Below are positions 30,098 to 38,350 of a stretch of 64,000 bases of DNA, one piece after another; the stretch's first letter is position 1; each line of letters opens with the position of its first letter. The notes beneath the pieces were generated by a model. That model saw only the letters and a list, made by a program, of their open reading frames with translations, did not search any database and had not been told where the DNA came from. The DNA comes from Salinimonas iocasae (lineage in GTDB: Bacteria; Pseudomonadota; Gammaproteobacteria; Enterobacterales; Alteromonadaceae): positions 3,488,001 to 3,552,000 of the forward strand of contig NZ_CP039852.1 in NCBI RefSeq assembly GCF_006228385.1. Direction: 5' to 3'. A program made the position numbers and the translations under genes.

Positions 30098-32405
30098 AGA
30101 ACCAGCGTTCCCACCAACTCTTTTCATCCTCCTCGTCTGACTGGCTATCCACCGGTTTACCCGCACAGTCTTTTGCTGGCGGCGGTAACACATCCAGAAT
30201 CGCCGGCACGCTGAGTGAATAAGGGCAACCAGGCACGGTTACTTCGCCGGTAGATGCATTAAAGTGCGCAATACCCAGTCCATCAGGAAAACGTCGTGAC
30301 AGTGACTTAGGGCTTTGCAGACGCTGGTAGTTGATAAACACCGGCAATGCGCCACTGGCACCAGTCAGGTTGATTGTTTGGTTGTCGTCGTTGCCGACCC
30401 AGACAGTGCTAACATTATTGCGGTCAAAACCACTAAACCAGGCATCACGATAGTCATCAGTCGTTCCGGTTTTTCCTGCCATATTGATGTTGGGAAATAC
30501 CGTACCAAGACGCTTTGCTGTGCCTTCGCGGGTTACCTTAAATAATCCATAGTTAAGCAAATATGTGGCTGCCTCATCAGCCCGCTGAGAATAAAAGTCA
30601 GCGTGCTTCCATAACAAATTGTTTTTCGCTGACATGACCGCCGTGACCGTGTGCAGTGGTACATAGCGCCCATTATTAGAAATGGTCTGATACATCTGGT
30701 TGGTTTGCATCGGCGTCATACTCAGTGCCCCTAGTGTCATCGCCGGTACTTCCTTAACGCGCGTTTCCACGCCCAACCGTTTGACTGTGTTAGCGACCTT
30801 ATCCAGACCCAGTTTCATCCCCAGGTTAACCGTTGGGACATTCAGTGACTCTACCAGCCCGGTGATAAGCGGTACACTGTCTCTGAATTCCTTGTCATAA
30901 TTGCGCGGCGACCATAGTTCGCCATCGGTACTTTTAAGTGTGATGGGCTTATCATCCAAAGGCGTTGCAAGATTATACTCGGTAGGATCTTCCAGCGCGG
31001 TCAGATACACCGCCGGTTTTACCAGTGAACCGATTTGTCGTTTAGCATCAAGCGCGCGATTAAAACCGCTGTAACCGGCATCCTTCGAACCCACAATGGC
31101 GCGGACGCCGCCAGTTTTAATATCTGAAACCACCATGGCGCCCTCAAGCTTGGCCTTTCGGTTCTTCTGCAAACTGGATAGCGTGGAAGTCAGTGCTTTT
31201 TCAGCTCTGCGTTGTGCGTAGATATCTAATGTTGTAAATACCTTTACACCAGAGTCGCGCAAACTGGGATCCGCCAGAATATCTTTAAGCTCAGCACGCA
31301 CCCGCTGCATATATGCAGGGTGTTTACCACTGGCAAGGCTAGCTCCGGAAGCCAGACCTAATGGCGCATTGAGATATTGCTCATAGTTTTTGGCTGTTAT
31401 TTCATTAGCTTCAAATAACAGACGCAAAATAAGATTTCGGCGTTCTGTCACACGCTCCGGATACCGTCGCGGGTTGTAGTAAGACGGCCCTTTAATCATT
31501 GCCACCAGCGTGGCGATCTCGGGTACATTCAGCTCTGTCGCTGGCCGGTCGAAAAAGTAATAACTGGCCAAACCGAAACCATGAATCGCCATATCGCCAT
31601 CCTGCGCCAGAAATACCTCGTTCATATATGCCTGCAGGATTTCTGTTTTGCTGTAACGGGCATCAATAATGACCGCCATCATGGCTTCTTTAGCTTTTCG
31701 AATAAGAGACTTTTCGCGAGTCAGATAAAGATTCTTAACCAGCTGCTGGGTTAAAGTACTGCCGCCCTGAACCGTTCTGCCAGCCTTCAGATTGGCAATT
31801 AGCGCTCTTAAAATCGATAAAGGCGCCACGCCGTGATGGTCATAAAAATCCCGGTCTTCTACCAGTGTCAGCGTTTTAGGCAGCATTTCCGGAACAGAGT
31901 CGAGGGTCACCAACATACGATCCTCGCGGGAACTGCTGACCAGTCGGGTTACCAGCCACGGTTCCAGCCTGATGCTGTTTATCTGTCGGCTTGCGCTGCT
32001 ATCGGTTATTGAGGCGATGCGATTACCCTCCCAGGTAACCGAAATTTTACGCAATGGTTCAGGTCCATTGGCAAACTCAAACGCCCGTCGCATGACAATC
32101 AGCTTACGATTCCAGTAAGTATATTCACCGCTACTGTCAGGGCGGGTAACTTTGCGATACCCAAGTAATTCCAGCTCATCCAGCACTTCCTGTGGCGTAA
32201 TTTCCAGGCGTTCGCTAAGTGTCAGCGGACGCGCGAATATCTGCGCAGGAACTTCCCATTTATTGCCTGAAAAGGTGTGTTTGATTTGCGCGTCTAGATA
32301 AATCGTGTATCCGACAACCACGATGATTGCAACGAGTATCAGCTTGAAGAAAAAGCCGGATAAACCTTTACGATTTTTTTTCGCTTTAGTTTGTTTTTTA
32401 GCCAC
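30096..32405 (-). CDS. mrcB: Penicillin-binding protein 1B (bifunctional)
   Basis: Class A PBP that polymerises and cross-links peptidoglycan at the inner membrane. It has a basic cytoplasmic tail, a membrane helix (18-37), a UB2H-like region (about 60-145), then a GT51 glycosyltransferase domain with catalytic E183 in VEDRDFYDHHG and the GGSTLTQQLVKN motif (214-225). The transpeptidase domain carries S460xxK463 (GSLVKPAVYL), S520LN522 and K645TG647. At 769 residues it is full length and intact. In E. coli mrcB adjoins hrpB; here hrpB is about 10 kb away. No lpoB is seen. Confidence 0.96.
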   Translation of the reverse strand: MAKKQTKAKKNRKGLSGFFFKLILVAIIVVVGYTIYLDAQIKHTFSGNKWEVPAQIFARPLTLSERLEITPQEVLDELELLGYRKVTRPDSSGEYTYWNRKLIVMRRAFEFANGPEPLRKISVTWEGNRIASITDSSASRQINSIRLEPWLVTRLVSSSREDRMLVTLDSVPEMLPKTLTLVEDRDFYDHHGVAPLSILRALIANLKAGRTVQGGSTLTQQLVKNLYLTREKSLIRKAKEAMMAVIIDARYSKTEILQAYMNEVFLAQDGDMAIHGFGLASYYFFDRPATELNVPEIATLVAMIKGPSYYNPRRYPERVTERRNLILRLLFEANEITAKNYEQYLNAPLGLASGASLASGKHPAYMQRVRAELKDILADPSLRDSGVKVFTTLDIYAQRRAEKALTSTLSSLQKNRKAKLEGAMVVSDIKTGGVRAIVGSKDAGYSGFNRALDAKRQIGSLVKPAVYLTALEDPTEYNLATPLDDKPITLKSTDGELWSPRNYDKEFRDSVPLITGLVESLNVPTVNLGMKLGLDKVANTVKRLGVETRVKEVPAMTLGALSMTPMQTNQMYQTISNNGRYVPLHTVTAVMSAKNNLLWKHADFYSQRADEAATYLLNYGLFKVTREGTAKRLGTVFPNINMAGKTGTTDDYRDAWFSGFDRNNVSTVWVGNDDNQTINLTGASGALPVFINYQRLQSPKSLSRRFPDGLGIAHFNASTGEVTVPGCPYSLSVPAILDVLPPPAKDCAGKPVDSQSDEEDEKSWWERWF

Positions 32406-32564
32406 TTATCATGCCATGATGAGAAAACACTGCGTGAATTCTGCGTGTTTCACTCCGCAATTTCCAGTGTATTGGCTGTCAGAATGGCTACGGTAGTGTA
32501 AGCGAGTTGTATGCACTTGCTTAACCGTCTGATCAATAGGCATTTTATTCGTGAGGAATGAATC

Positions 32565-32801
32565 ATGAAGATTTCCATTGATGTGGATATTTCCCCCCAG
32601 GAGGCCCGTGAACTTTTCGGCTGGCCAGATTTAAGCCAACTGCATGAAACGACGCTGTCAGCGCTTAACGAACAGCTTGCAAACGGTAATCATGAAGCGC
32701 TGATGGCGATGCTGAAACCCTATTTGGCAAGCAGTCAGAATGCGTTTTCCATGTATCAGAAATTTTTTGAAAACATGGCCACCCAGAGCCAGAAAAAATA
32801 A
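32565..32801 (+). CDS. Small DUF6489-like protein upstream of phaC
   Basis: 78 residues beginning MKISIDVDISPQEARELFGWPD, which fits the DUF6489 pattern (a short beta strand, a 'PEEAR' helix start, then a helical tail). Genes like this are often found just upstream of phaC in gammaproteobacteria, and a role on or near the PHA granule is assumed but unproven. The C-terminal half (ALMAMLKPYLASSQNAFSMYQKFFENM) is an amphipathic helix resembling phasin segments. GAGGAA lies about nine bases ahead of the ATG. phaC starts 15 bases downstream. Confidence 0.65.
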   Translation: MKISIDVDISPQEARELFGWPDLSQLHETTLSALNEQLANGNHEALMAMLKPYLASSQNAFSMYQKFFENMATQSQKK

Positions 32802-32816
32802 GCATCAGGACGTTTT

Positions 32817-34586
32817 ATGCAACAGCAAGATTATAGTGATGTGATGGCGATGCTAAACCAGTATGCCACGCAATTTAATACCATGGTGCATGATATTCTG
32901 GCAAAGCGTGATACAGCCAATGGTGCGCCGGGTATGTTCGATCCTGAACACTTCTCCTCTTTGCTCAGCGATAAAGTGGAAGTGGATACAGCCAGCCTGA
33001 TGCAACACCACATGGATTTCATGCGCGAACAGAACGCACTGTGGCAGCAAGCGACAAAGGCGATGATGGGCGAGAAAATGCAACCTGTTGTCAGTGAGGA
33101 AAGCAGCGATAAACGCTTTGGTCACCGTGACTGGCAAGAGAATCCGGTTTTCAGTTACCTCAGACAGTCGTACCTGATTAATGCAAAGATGTTTCAGGGC
33201 ATGCTTGATTCCATGCATTTTAACGATCCTAAAGCCGCCGAGCAGGTAAAATTTTACACCCGGCAGTATATAAACTCGGTGTGCCCGACGAACTATTTGC
33301 TGTCCAACCCTGAGGTATGCGAGGAAATCCTTAAAACCAAGGGTGAAAACCTGGCTAATGGCATCAAAAATTTTCTTCGTGATTTAGAGCACAGCCCGCT
33401 TGAGGCATTTAAAATTACGCAAACGCCCCCCGATGCATTTACCATCGGAGAAGATCTTGCCACGACCCCCGGCAAAGTTGTTTACCAGAATGACCTCATA
33501 CAGCTTATTCACTACACGCCCACGCAGGATAAACATTTTGCCCGCCCGGTTTTATTTGTTCCCCCTTTTATCAATAAGTACTACATCCTGGACCTGAATC
33601 AGAAAAAGTCGGCCGTCAAAGGACTGTTAGATGAGGGCTTCTCTGTATATATGATTTCCTGGGTCAATCCGGATGCTTCGCTTAGTGATAAGGATTTTAC
33701 AGACTACATGCACGAAGGCCCTGTGGCAGCCATGGATGTAGTGTGTAAGATTTCCGGTCAGAAAAAAGTAAATATGGTCGGTTTTTGCGTGGGGGGAACG
33801 CTTTTGAGTATGACGGCGGCCTATCTGCGCGCCAAAAAAGATACTCGAATCGGTTCGCTCACACTGCTTACCACCTTGCTGGATTTCACTGAACAGGGCG
33901 AAATAGGGAATTATCTGACTGAGAGCACTCTTCCGATGATGGAGCAAAATGCAGACATCAAGGGCGTATATGATGGCAGAATTCTGGGACTCAGCTTCTC
34001 CCTGTTGCGAGAGAATAATCTTTTCTGGTCCTATTTCATCAATAACTACCTGAAGGGTCAGGATCCAGCGCCATTTGATATTCTTTACTGGAACAGCGAT
34101 GCCACTAACATTACGGCTGCCTGTTTCAAACAATATGTGCGAACAACCTATTGGGAGAATAAACTGAAAGAGCCCGGCGGGATTACCATCGATGGCATTG
34201 ATATTGATTTGGGTAAAATTGACATGCCTGTGTATTTTCTTGCCACCATGGCTGATCACATTGTTTTATGGCAAGGCGCTTATCAGGGAACGCAGCTGGT
34301 CAAGGGTAAAACCCGATTTGTTCTGGCTGGCTCCGGCCACCTTGCTGGTGTAATTAACCCCGTAAAAGGCGGTAAATATCCCCATTGGCTCAACGATAAT
34401 CTACCGCCGACGGCTGAACAGTGGTTTGAGGAAGCAGATAAGGTCGAAGGATCCTGGTGGCCTGACTGGTATCAATGGATGCAGGGGCAAAACAAGCAAA
34501 AGGTTTCAGCGATATCGCCTGGCAATCATAAGGACTACCCGGTCATAGAAGACGCCCCGGGTAGCTATGTGAAGAAGCGTCTTTAG
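32817..34586 (+). CDS. phaC: Poly(3-hydroxyalkanoate) synthase, class I
   Basis: Polymerises 3-hydroxyacyl-CoA (usually 3-hydroxybutyryl-CoA) into storage polyester on the granule surface. 589 residues, the usual class I length. The alpha/beta-hydrolase triad is complete: Cys C324 in the lipase-like box GFCVGG, Asp D480 in ATMADHIV, and His H508 in AGSGHLAG. YWNSDATN and the N-terminal region NPVFSYLRQSYL are family hallmarks. AGGACG precedes the ATG. It follows the small DUF6489-like gene after 15 bases and is closed by a strong terminator. Confidence 0.96.
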   Translation: MQQQDYSDVMAMLNQYATQFNTMVHDILAKRDTANGAPGMFDPEHFSSLLSDKVEVDTASLMQHHMDFMREQNALWQQATKAMMGEKMQPVVSEESSDKRFGHRDWQENPVFSYLRQSYLINAKMFQGMLDSMHFNDPKAAEQVKFYTRQYINSVCPTNYLLSNPEVCEEILKTKGENLANGIKNFLRDLEHSPLEAFKITQTPPDAFTIGEDLATTPGKVVYQNDLIQLIHYTPTQDKHFARPVLFVPPFINKYYILDLNQKKSAVKGLLDEGFSVYMISWVNPDASLSDKDFTDYMHEGPVAAMDVVCKISGQKKVNMVGFCVGGTLLSMTAAYLRAKKDTRIGSLTLLTTLLDFTEQGEIGNYLTESTLPMMEQNADIKGVYDGRILGLSFSLLRENNLFWSYFINNYLKGQDPAPFDILYWNSDATNITAACFKQYVRTTYWENKLKEPGGITIDGIDIDLGKIDMPVYFLATMADHIVLWQGAYQGTQLVKGKTRFVLAGSGHLAGVINPVKGGKYPHWLNDNLPPTAEQWFEEADKVEGSWWPDWYQWMQGQNKQKVSAISPGNHKDYPVIEDAPGSYVKKRL

Positions 34587-34602
34587 TATTCTGCTGATAC
34601 TA

Positions 34603-34628
34603 AAAAGGCAGCCAGGTGGCTGCCTTTT
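34603..34628. terminator. Bidirectional terminator between phaC and DUF4168 gene
   Basis: AAAAGGCAGCC (34603-34613) pairs with GGCTGCCTTTT (34618-34628) around a four-base loop. A-run and T-run on both sides serve the two convergent genes. Confidence 0.88.
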
Positions 34629-34651
34629 CTTATTTTAAATGAAACAACTAA

Positions 34652-35050
34652 TTAGCTGTTTTCCTGTTGATTTTCACGTGCGATCGTCAGTACACGCTCA
34701 CGCAGGGTTTCATCAGTTTGTACACGCTGAGCAATTGTTGTGTACTTTTCAACGGACAGGCCGGTTTTCTCTATTTCATCAACCATTTCAGCCTGTGCCT
34801 GCTTCTGAATCTTTTGCGCTTTTTCAGGGCTTTCTACTTCTTTAAATTTTGGATCGTATTTGTTAGCGACATTACTTACCGCTTCCATCGCCATAGTAAA
34901 CTTAAGTAGCGTTGCGTCATCGTACTTAGCCATTTGCTGCTGTTCAGAAGACTGTTGCATAGACTGCGAGGACGCTTCCTGAGCTTGCGCAGTGAAAGAG
35001 GCACATGCAATAACAGCGCTTGCGGCGAATGTTTTAACAAATTTATTCAT
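34652..35050 (-). CDS. Exported DUF4168 protein
   Basis: 132 residues with a signal peptide (cleaved near TAQA-QEA, about residue 23), then a Gln/Ser-rich stretch and a helical DUF4168 domain (about 40-125) with the family's end motif GLSVEKYTTIAQRVQTDETLRERV. DUF4168 proteins are secreted helical proteins of unknown role, common in proteobacteria and cyanobacteria. It sits inside the PHA cluster on the opposite strand, sharing the phaC terminator. I see no sign that it works on PHA. Confidence 0.8.
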   Translation of the reverse strand: MNKFVKTFAASAVIACASFTAQAQEASSQSMQQSSEQQQMAKYDDATLLKFTMAMEAVSNVANKYDPKFKEVESPEKAQKIQKQAQAEMVDEIEKTGLSVEKYTTIAQRVQTDETLRERVLTIARENQQENS

Positions 35051-35326
35051 ACTTTGACTCCAGGTCAGTGTAAATTTGCCCCCTTCAGAGGGCGCGCACT
35101 AAAGGTAGAAGCCAGAACCATACCAACTTCCCTTTAGGTGCTGTGAATCATAGGTTTACCTTTTGACTGCACGCTAACATATATAAACCGGGGGATGAAA
35201 GAGCGCAAATGTGTCGCTGCACGCACACACTTTTTAACCAATTTGTCACGCGATGGTGGTTCACCTTGCCCTTACAGGCCGTATTAGCTACTCTGATTAC
35301 TGCTCTTTTTCTGTACATGGTGCAAA

Positions 35327-35749
35327 ATGATAACGATAAAAAAGTACCCTAACCGCCGTCTCTACGACACATCACAAAGTCAGTATGTGAACCTGGATTA
35401 TATAAAGCACCTGATTGATGAGAGAAAAGACTTTACAGTTATTGATTCTAAATCAGAGGATGACATAACGAAAACTATCCTGTTGCAGATAATCAGTGAA
35501 TCAGAAGCCAACGAAAATCAGTCGCTGCTAACCAATACATTACTGAAACAACTTATTCGTTATTACGACACTGATATGGAAGTGTTCGTCAGACAATATC
35601 TGGAACAAAGCCTGGTGCACTTTATCGAGCAACAAGACCAGATGCAGGGCGTGATGAAAAATATGATGGATAACAATCCATTTAATGTTTTTAATAAGAT
35701 GATGGAGCAAAACATAACAATGTGGTCGGATAAACCGAAGAAGAAATAG
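35327..35749 (+). CDS. phaR: PHA synthesis repressor PhaR
   Basis: 140-residue regulator that binds DNA and, when PHA granules form, binds the polymer and releases the DNA. The PHA accumulation regulator DNA-binding domain is unmistakable: IKKYPNRRLYDTSQSQYVNLD at the start and IKHLIDERKDFTVIDSKSEDDIT, then the coiled PHB-binding region (about 60-105). It is shorter than the 180-190-residue alphaproteobacterial proteins, as in other gammaproteobacteria. The phasin gene follows, with three CTGC-N3-GCAG palindromes between, the motif reported for Paracoccus PhaR. Confidence 0.93.
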   Translation: MITIKKYPNRRLYDTSQSQYVNLDYIKHLIDERKDFTVIDSKSEDDITKTILLQIISESEANENQSLLTNTLLKQLIRYYDTDMEVFVRQYLEQSLVHFIEQQDQMQGVMKNMMDNNPFNVFNKMMEQNITMWSDKPKKK

Positions 35750-35751
35750 TG

Positions 35752-35768
35752 ATGCTGCAAAGCAGCAT
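35752..35768. promoter_or_regulatory. PhaR-like operator 1
   Basis: ATGCTGCAAAGCAGCAT, a perfect 17-base palindrome with core CTGC-N3-GCAG, just after the phaR stop. Confidence 0.7.
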
Positions 35769-35807
35769 TTAAACCCCTTCCTTTATAGCAAATCGATATA
35801 TACAACC

Positions 35808-35824
35808 ATGCTGCATTGCAGCAA
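35808..35824. promoter_or_regulatory. PhaR-like operator 2
   Basis: ATGCTGCATTGCAGCAA, core CTGC-N3-GCAG, ending six bases before the -35 box of the phasin promoter. Confidence 0.72.
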
Positions 35825-35830
35825 AACCAT

Positions 35831-35859
35831 TTGACGATCTCTCCACAACTGTTTATTAT
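35831..35859 (+). promoter_or_regulatory. Sigma-70 promoter of phasin gene
   Basis: TTGACG (35831-35836), a 17-base spacer, then TATTAT (35854-35859): five of six matches in each box with ideal spacing. Transcription would begin near 35866, between operators 2 and 3. Confidence 0.75.
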
Positions 35860-35869
35860 TTAAACATGT

Positions 35870-35886
35870 TTGCTGCGGCGCAGCAT
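35870..35886. promoter_or_regulatory. PhaR-like operator 3
   Basis: TTGCTGCGGCGCAGCAT, core CTGC-N3-GCAG, covering about +5 to +21 of the phasin transcript, a blocking position. Confidence 0.72.
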
Positions 35887-35909
35887 TTATTTGATTGAGG
35901 GAGAACACT

Positions 35910-36566
35910 ATGTTTGGCTTTTTTTCAGAATCACTGAAATCGACAACCAACCCTGTGCAGACCTTATTCGCACTTAATGCGAAGACGTTTGAGACGCTTG
36001 CACAACAACAGACCGAGCTATGGACAGGCATGCTTTCTGACGGTGTGAAATACGTTGAGCAAGTCAGTGTTCAGCCTGAAATCAAAACTATCTTAGCGGC
36101 CAATAACGAGTATGCCAGCTCGGTACGTGAGCGCTGGGTTACGACGTCACGTGCTACCTTTGAAACACTGAGCGCGCTGCGAGAGCAAGCTACTGACTCG
36201 GTTGAAGAAGCTGTTGAGAAAACATCAGAAGCGGCGCAGGCCAAAACCAGTGAAGCGAACGAGTCTGTATCGACATCTGCGAAAAAAGTAACTAAGCAGG
36301 CCCAGTCTACAGCGAAAGCTGTTTCGCAGTCAGCAAAACAGGCAACGCAAGCCACCGCTGATGCCAGCGAGAAAACAGCTGAAGCTGCTGAAAAAGCTGG
36401 AGAGAAAACAACACAGTCGGTCAGCAAGGCGGCCGATAAAGCGACGTCTGCAAGTCAAAGCACTGCATCATCGGCTAAAAAGCCGGCATCAGGCAGCCGA
36501 CGCAATACAGCAGACACTAAGTCTGCGACGTCTGGTAAAGCAACGTCTACAAAATCAACCCGTTAA
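35910..36566 (+). CDS. phaP: Phasin with histone H1-like lysine/alanine-rich tail
   Basis: PHA granule coat protein. From ATG 35910 it has 218 residues; the in-frame GTG/ATG-like start at 35895 is rejected because GAGGGA at 35897-35902 is the ribosome site. Residues 1-105 are the amphipathic phasin_2 domain (SLKSTTNPVQTLFALNAKTFETLAQQQ). From about 110 the chain becomes an Ala/Ser/Thr/Lys/Glu-rich repeat region (KTSEAAQAKTSEAN, AEKAGEKTTQS) ending in a basic tail, like PhaF or H1-type proteins that can touch DNA. It has its own PhaR-flanked promoter. Confidence 0.9.
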   Translation: MFGFFSESLKSTTNPVQTLFALNAKTFETLAQQQTELWTGMLSDGVKYVEQVSVQPEIKTILAANNEYASSVRERWVTTSRATFETLSALREQATDSVEEAVEKTSEAAQAKTSEANESVSTSAKKVTKQAQSTAKAVSQSAKQATQATADASEKTAEAAEKAGEKTTQSVSKAADKATSASQSTASSAKKPASGSRRNTADTKSATSGKATSTKSTR

Positions 36567-36593
36567 TTATCTGTCACCTATTGGAGAATGACT

Positions 36594-36941
36594 ATGTTTG
36601 AACAAATGAACGAGCAATTTAAAACTGCAATGAAGCCTATGACAGACCTTGCCAGTCTGAATATGAACACTATGCAGAGCCTGGCTGAAAAGCAAAGCGA
36701 ACTGTACTCAACAATGATGTCTGAAAGCATGAACTATGTTGAACAGGTTAGCGGTAAAAAGGATCTGATGGCAGTTGCTGAAACGCAGAAGGCTTATCTT
36801 GAGACCATGCAGGAAAAAATGTCTGAAACGGCTAAAAGCTCTTACTCAATTATGAGTGAAGCACAGCAAAAAGCCGGTGAAATGTTTAAAGGGGTGAGCG
36901 AGTCAATGACTTCTTCATTCTCTGCTGCTACCAAAAAGTAA
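36594..36941 (+). CDS. Second phasin, short form
   Basis: 115-residue phasin_2 family protein (MFEQMNEQFKTAMKPMTDLASLN ... MMSESMNYVEQVSGKKDLM). It aligns with the first half of the upstream phasin (shared pattern NMNTMQSLAEKQSELYS / NAKTFETLAQQQTELWT and YVEQVS) but lacks the basic tail, so it looks like a tandem duplicate. I chose ATG 36594 over 36588 because GGAG (36583-36586) is seven bases from it. It starts 27 bases after the first phasin stop and is probably on the same transcript. Confidence 0.88.
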   Translation: MFEQMNEQFKTAMKPMTDLASLNMNTMQSLAEKQSELYSTMMSESMNYVEQVSGKKDLMAVAETQKAYLETMQEKMSETAKSSYSIMSEAQQKAGEMFKGVSESMTSSFSAATKK

Positions 36942-36950
36942 TCTATGCCC

Positions 36951-36972
36951 GGCTGGCCACTCGGTCAGCCTT
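36951..36972 (+). terminator. Weak terminator after phasin genes
   Basis: GGCTGGCC and GGTCAGCC form an eight-pair stem (one G-T pair) around ACTC. The following TTCTTTG is only a modest T tract, so read-through to phaZ is possible. Confidence 0.5.
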
Positions 36973-37059
36973 CTTTGCTCTACGTCTTTGTTGTATCAGG
37001 CGACAGTATTTTAGCGCAATGGCCCTATCGCCCTACCTTTAGTTTTTCGGAGATTTGCT

Positions 37060-38277
37060 ATGAATTATCAGGCTTATGATTATCTCACCCGAACCGCCAA
37101 TATCATGCATGAAGGCTTTAGCCTGATGAACTCAGTGGTCAGTAATCCTGCCAACCTTTATTCACACACCTTGCCGGGAAAAATAACGCGGGCATCACTG
37201 GAAACGGCTATGCGCCTTACCCAGCGATATGAAAAGCTGGGGTTCAATATTAATGAAGTCACGGTAGACGGTAAACGTCATATGGTGCGCGAGGAAGTTG
37301 CCTTAAGCTATCCGTTTTGCGATTTGATTCATTTTAACCGCAAAGGCATTAAAGATAACCATAAGGTGCTATTAGTAGCGCCACTTTCAGGCCACTTCGC
37401 CACCCTGTTAAAGGGTACAGTTGAAGCGTTACTTCCCGATCACGAGGTCTATGTTACCGACTGGGCCGATGCGAAAGAAGTGCCTTTGGATGAAGGCCCG
37501 TTTACGTTTGATTGCTACGTAGAATATCTGATTAACTTCCAGGAATTTCTGGGACCGGATACTCACCTTATTGCGATTTGCCAGCCCACTGTTCAGGCAC
37601 TGATTGCAACAGCAGTTCTGGCGGAAAAGGGCAGCAAAGGGGTACCCAAAACACTCACACTTATGGCGGGCCCGCTGGATACAACAAAAAACCCGACCCG
37701 TGTGAATGAGTTTGCGCAGCAGCATTCTATGGCGTGGTTTAAAAACGTCGCCATAATGAAGGTACCTCACGGGTATCCTGGCGAAGGCAGAGAAGTCTAT
37801 CCCGGATTTATGCAGCTGGGTGGCTTTATTAGCATGAACCAGCAGTCGCATATGCGTAAATACGTCAATTTCTTCCAGAACCTGGTTTATGGTGAGGAAG
37901 AGGATGCAGATCGTTTCCGTGCATTTTACGATGAGTATATGGCCGTATTGGATATTCCGGCAGAGTTTTACTTAGAAACCATCGAGCGAGTATTTAAGAA
38001 TAATGAGTTGGTTAACGGTGCAATTACCTATAAAGGTGAGCCGGTTAACTTTGAAGCCATTACCGATACGCCGTTGCTAACAGTAGAAGGCGCTGATGAT
38101 GATATTTGCGGGCTTGGACAAACCGAAGCGGCGCATAAAATTTGTCGCAGCTTACCGGCCAGCAAACGTAAGCATTACATTCAACAAGGTGCCGGCCATT
38201 ATGGCATTTTCAGCGGTTCGAAATTCCGCAAGCACGTACGTCCGCTGATTTCAGAGTTTATCCATAAAAACGACTGA
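37060..38277 (+). CDS. phaZ: Intracellular PHA depolymerase
   Basis: Cytoplasmic depolymerase that breaks down native PHA granules. The 405 residues match the PhaZ family of Cupriavidus type, with an N-terminal opening MNYQAYDYLTRTANI, a nucleophile Cys C174 in LIAICQPTVQAL, an Asp at 346-347 in EGADDDICG and His H380 in QGAGHYGIFSG. A Cys rather than Ser nucleophile is normal for this family and mirrors PhaC. No signal peptide is present, consistent with an intracellular enzyme. It follows the phasins in the same direction. Confidence 0.92.
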   Translation: MNYQAYDYLTRTANIMHEGFSLMNSVVSNPANLYSHTLPGKITRASLETAMRLTQRYEKLGFNINEVTVDGKRHMVREEVALSYPFCDLIHFNRKGIKDNHKVLLVAPLSGHFATLLKGTVEALLPDHEVYVTDWADAKEVPLDEGPFTFDCYVEYLINFQEFLGPDTHLIAICQPTVQALIATAVLAEKGSKGVPKTLTLMAGPLDTTKNPTRVNEFAQQHSMAWFKNVAIMKVPHGYPGEGREVYPGFMQLGGFISMNQQSHMRKYVNFFQNLVYGEEEDADRFRAFYDEYMAVLDIPAEFYLETIERVFKNNELVNGAITYKGEPVNFEAITDTPLLTVEGADDDICGLGQTEAAHKICRSLPASKRKHYIQQGAGHYGIFSGSKFRKHVRPLISEFIHKND

Positions 38278-38350
38278 TTCTAAGTAATTTAATTCGCCTC
38301 GGGAAGCCGCTTTACGATAGCATGGTGGCTTCCGGATTCGAGGTGAATGT

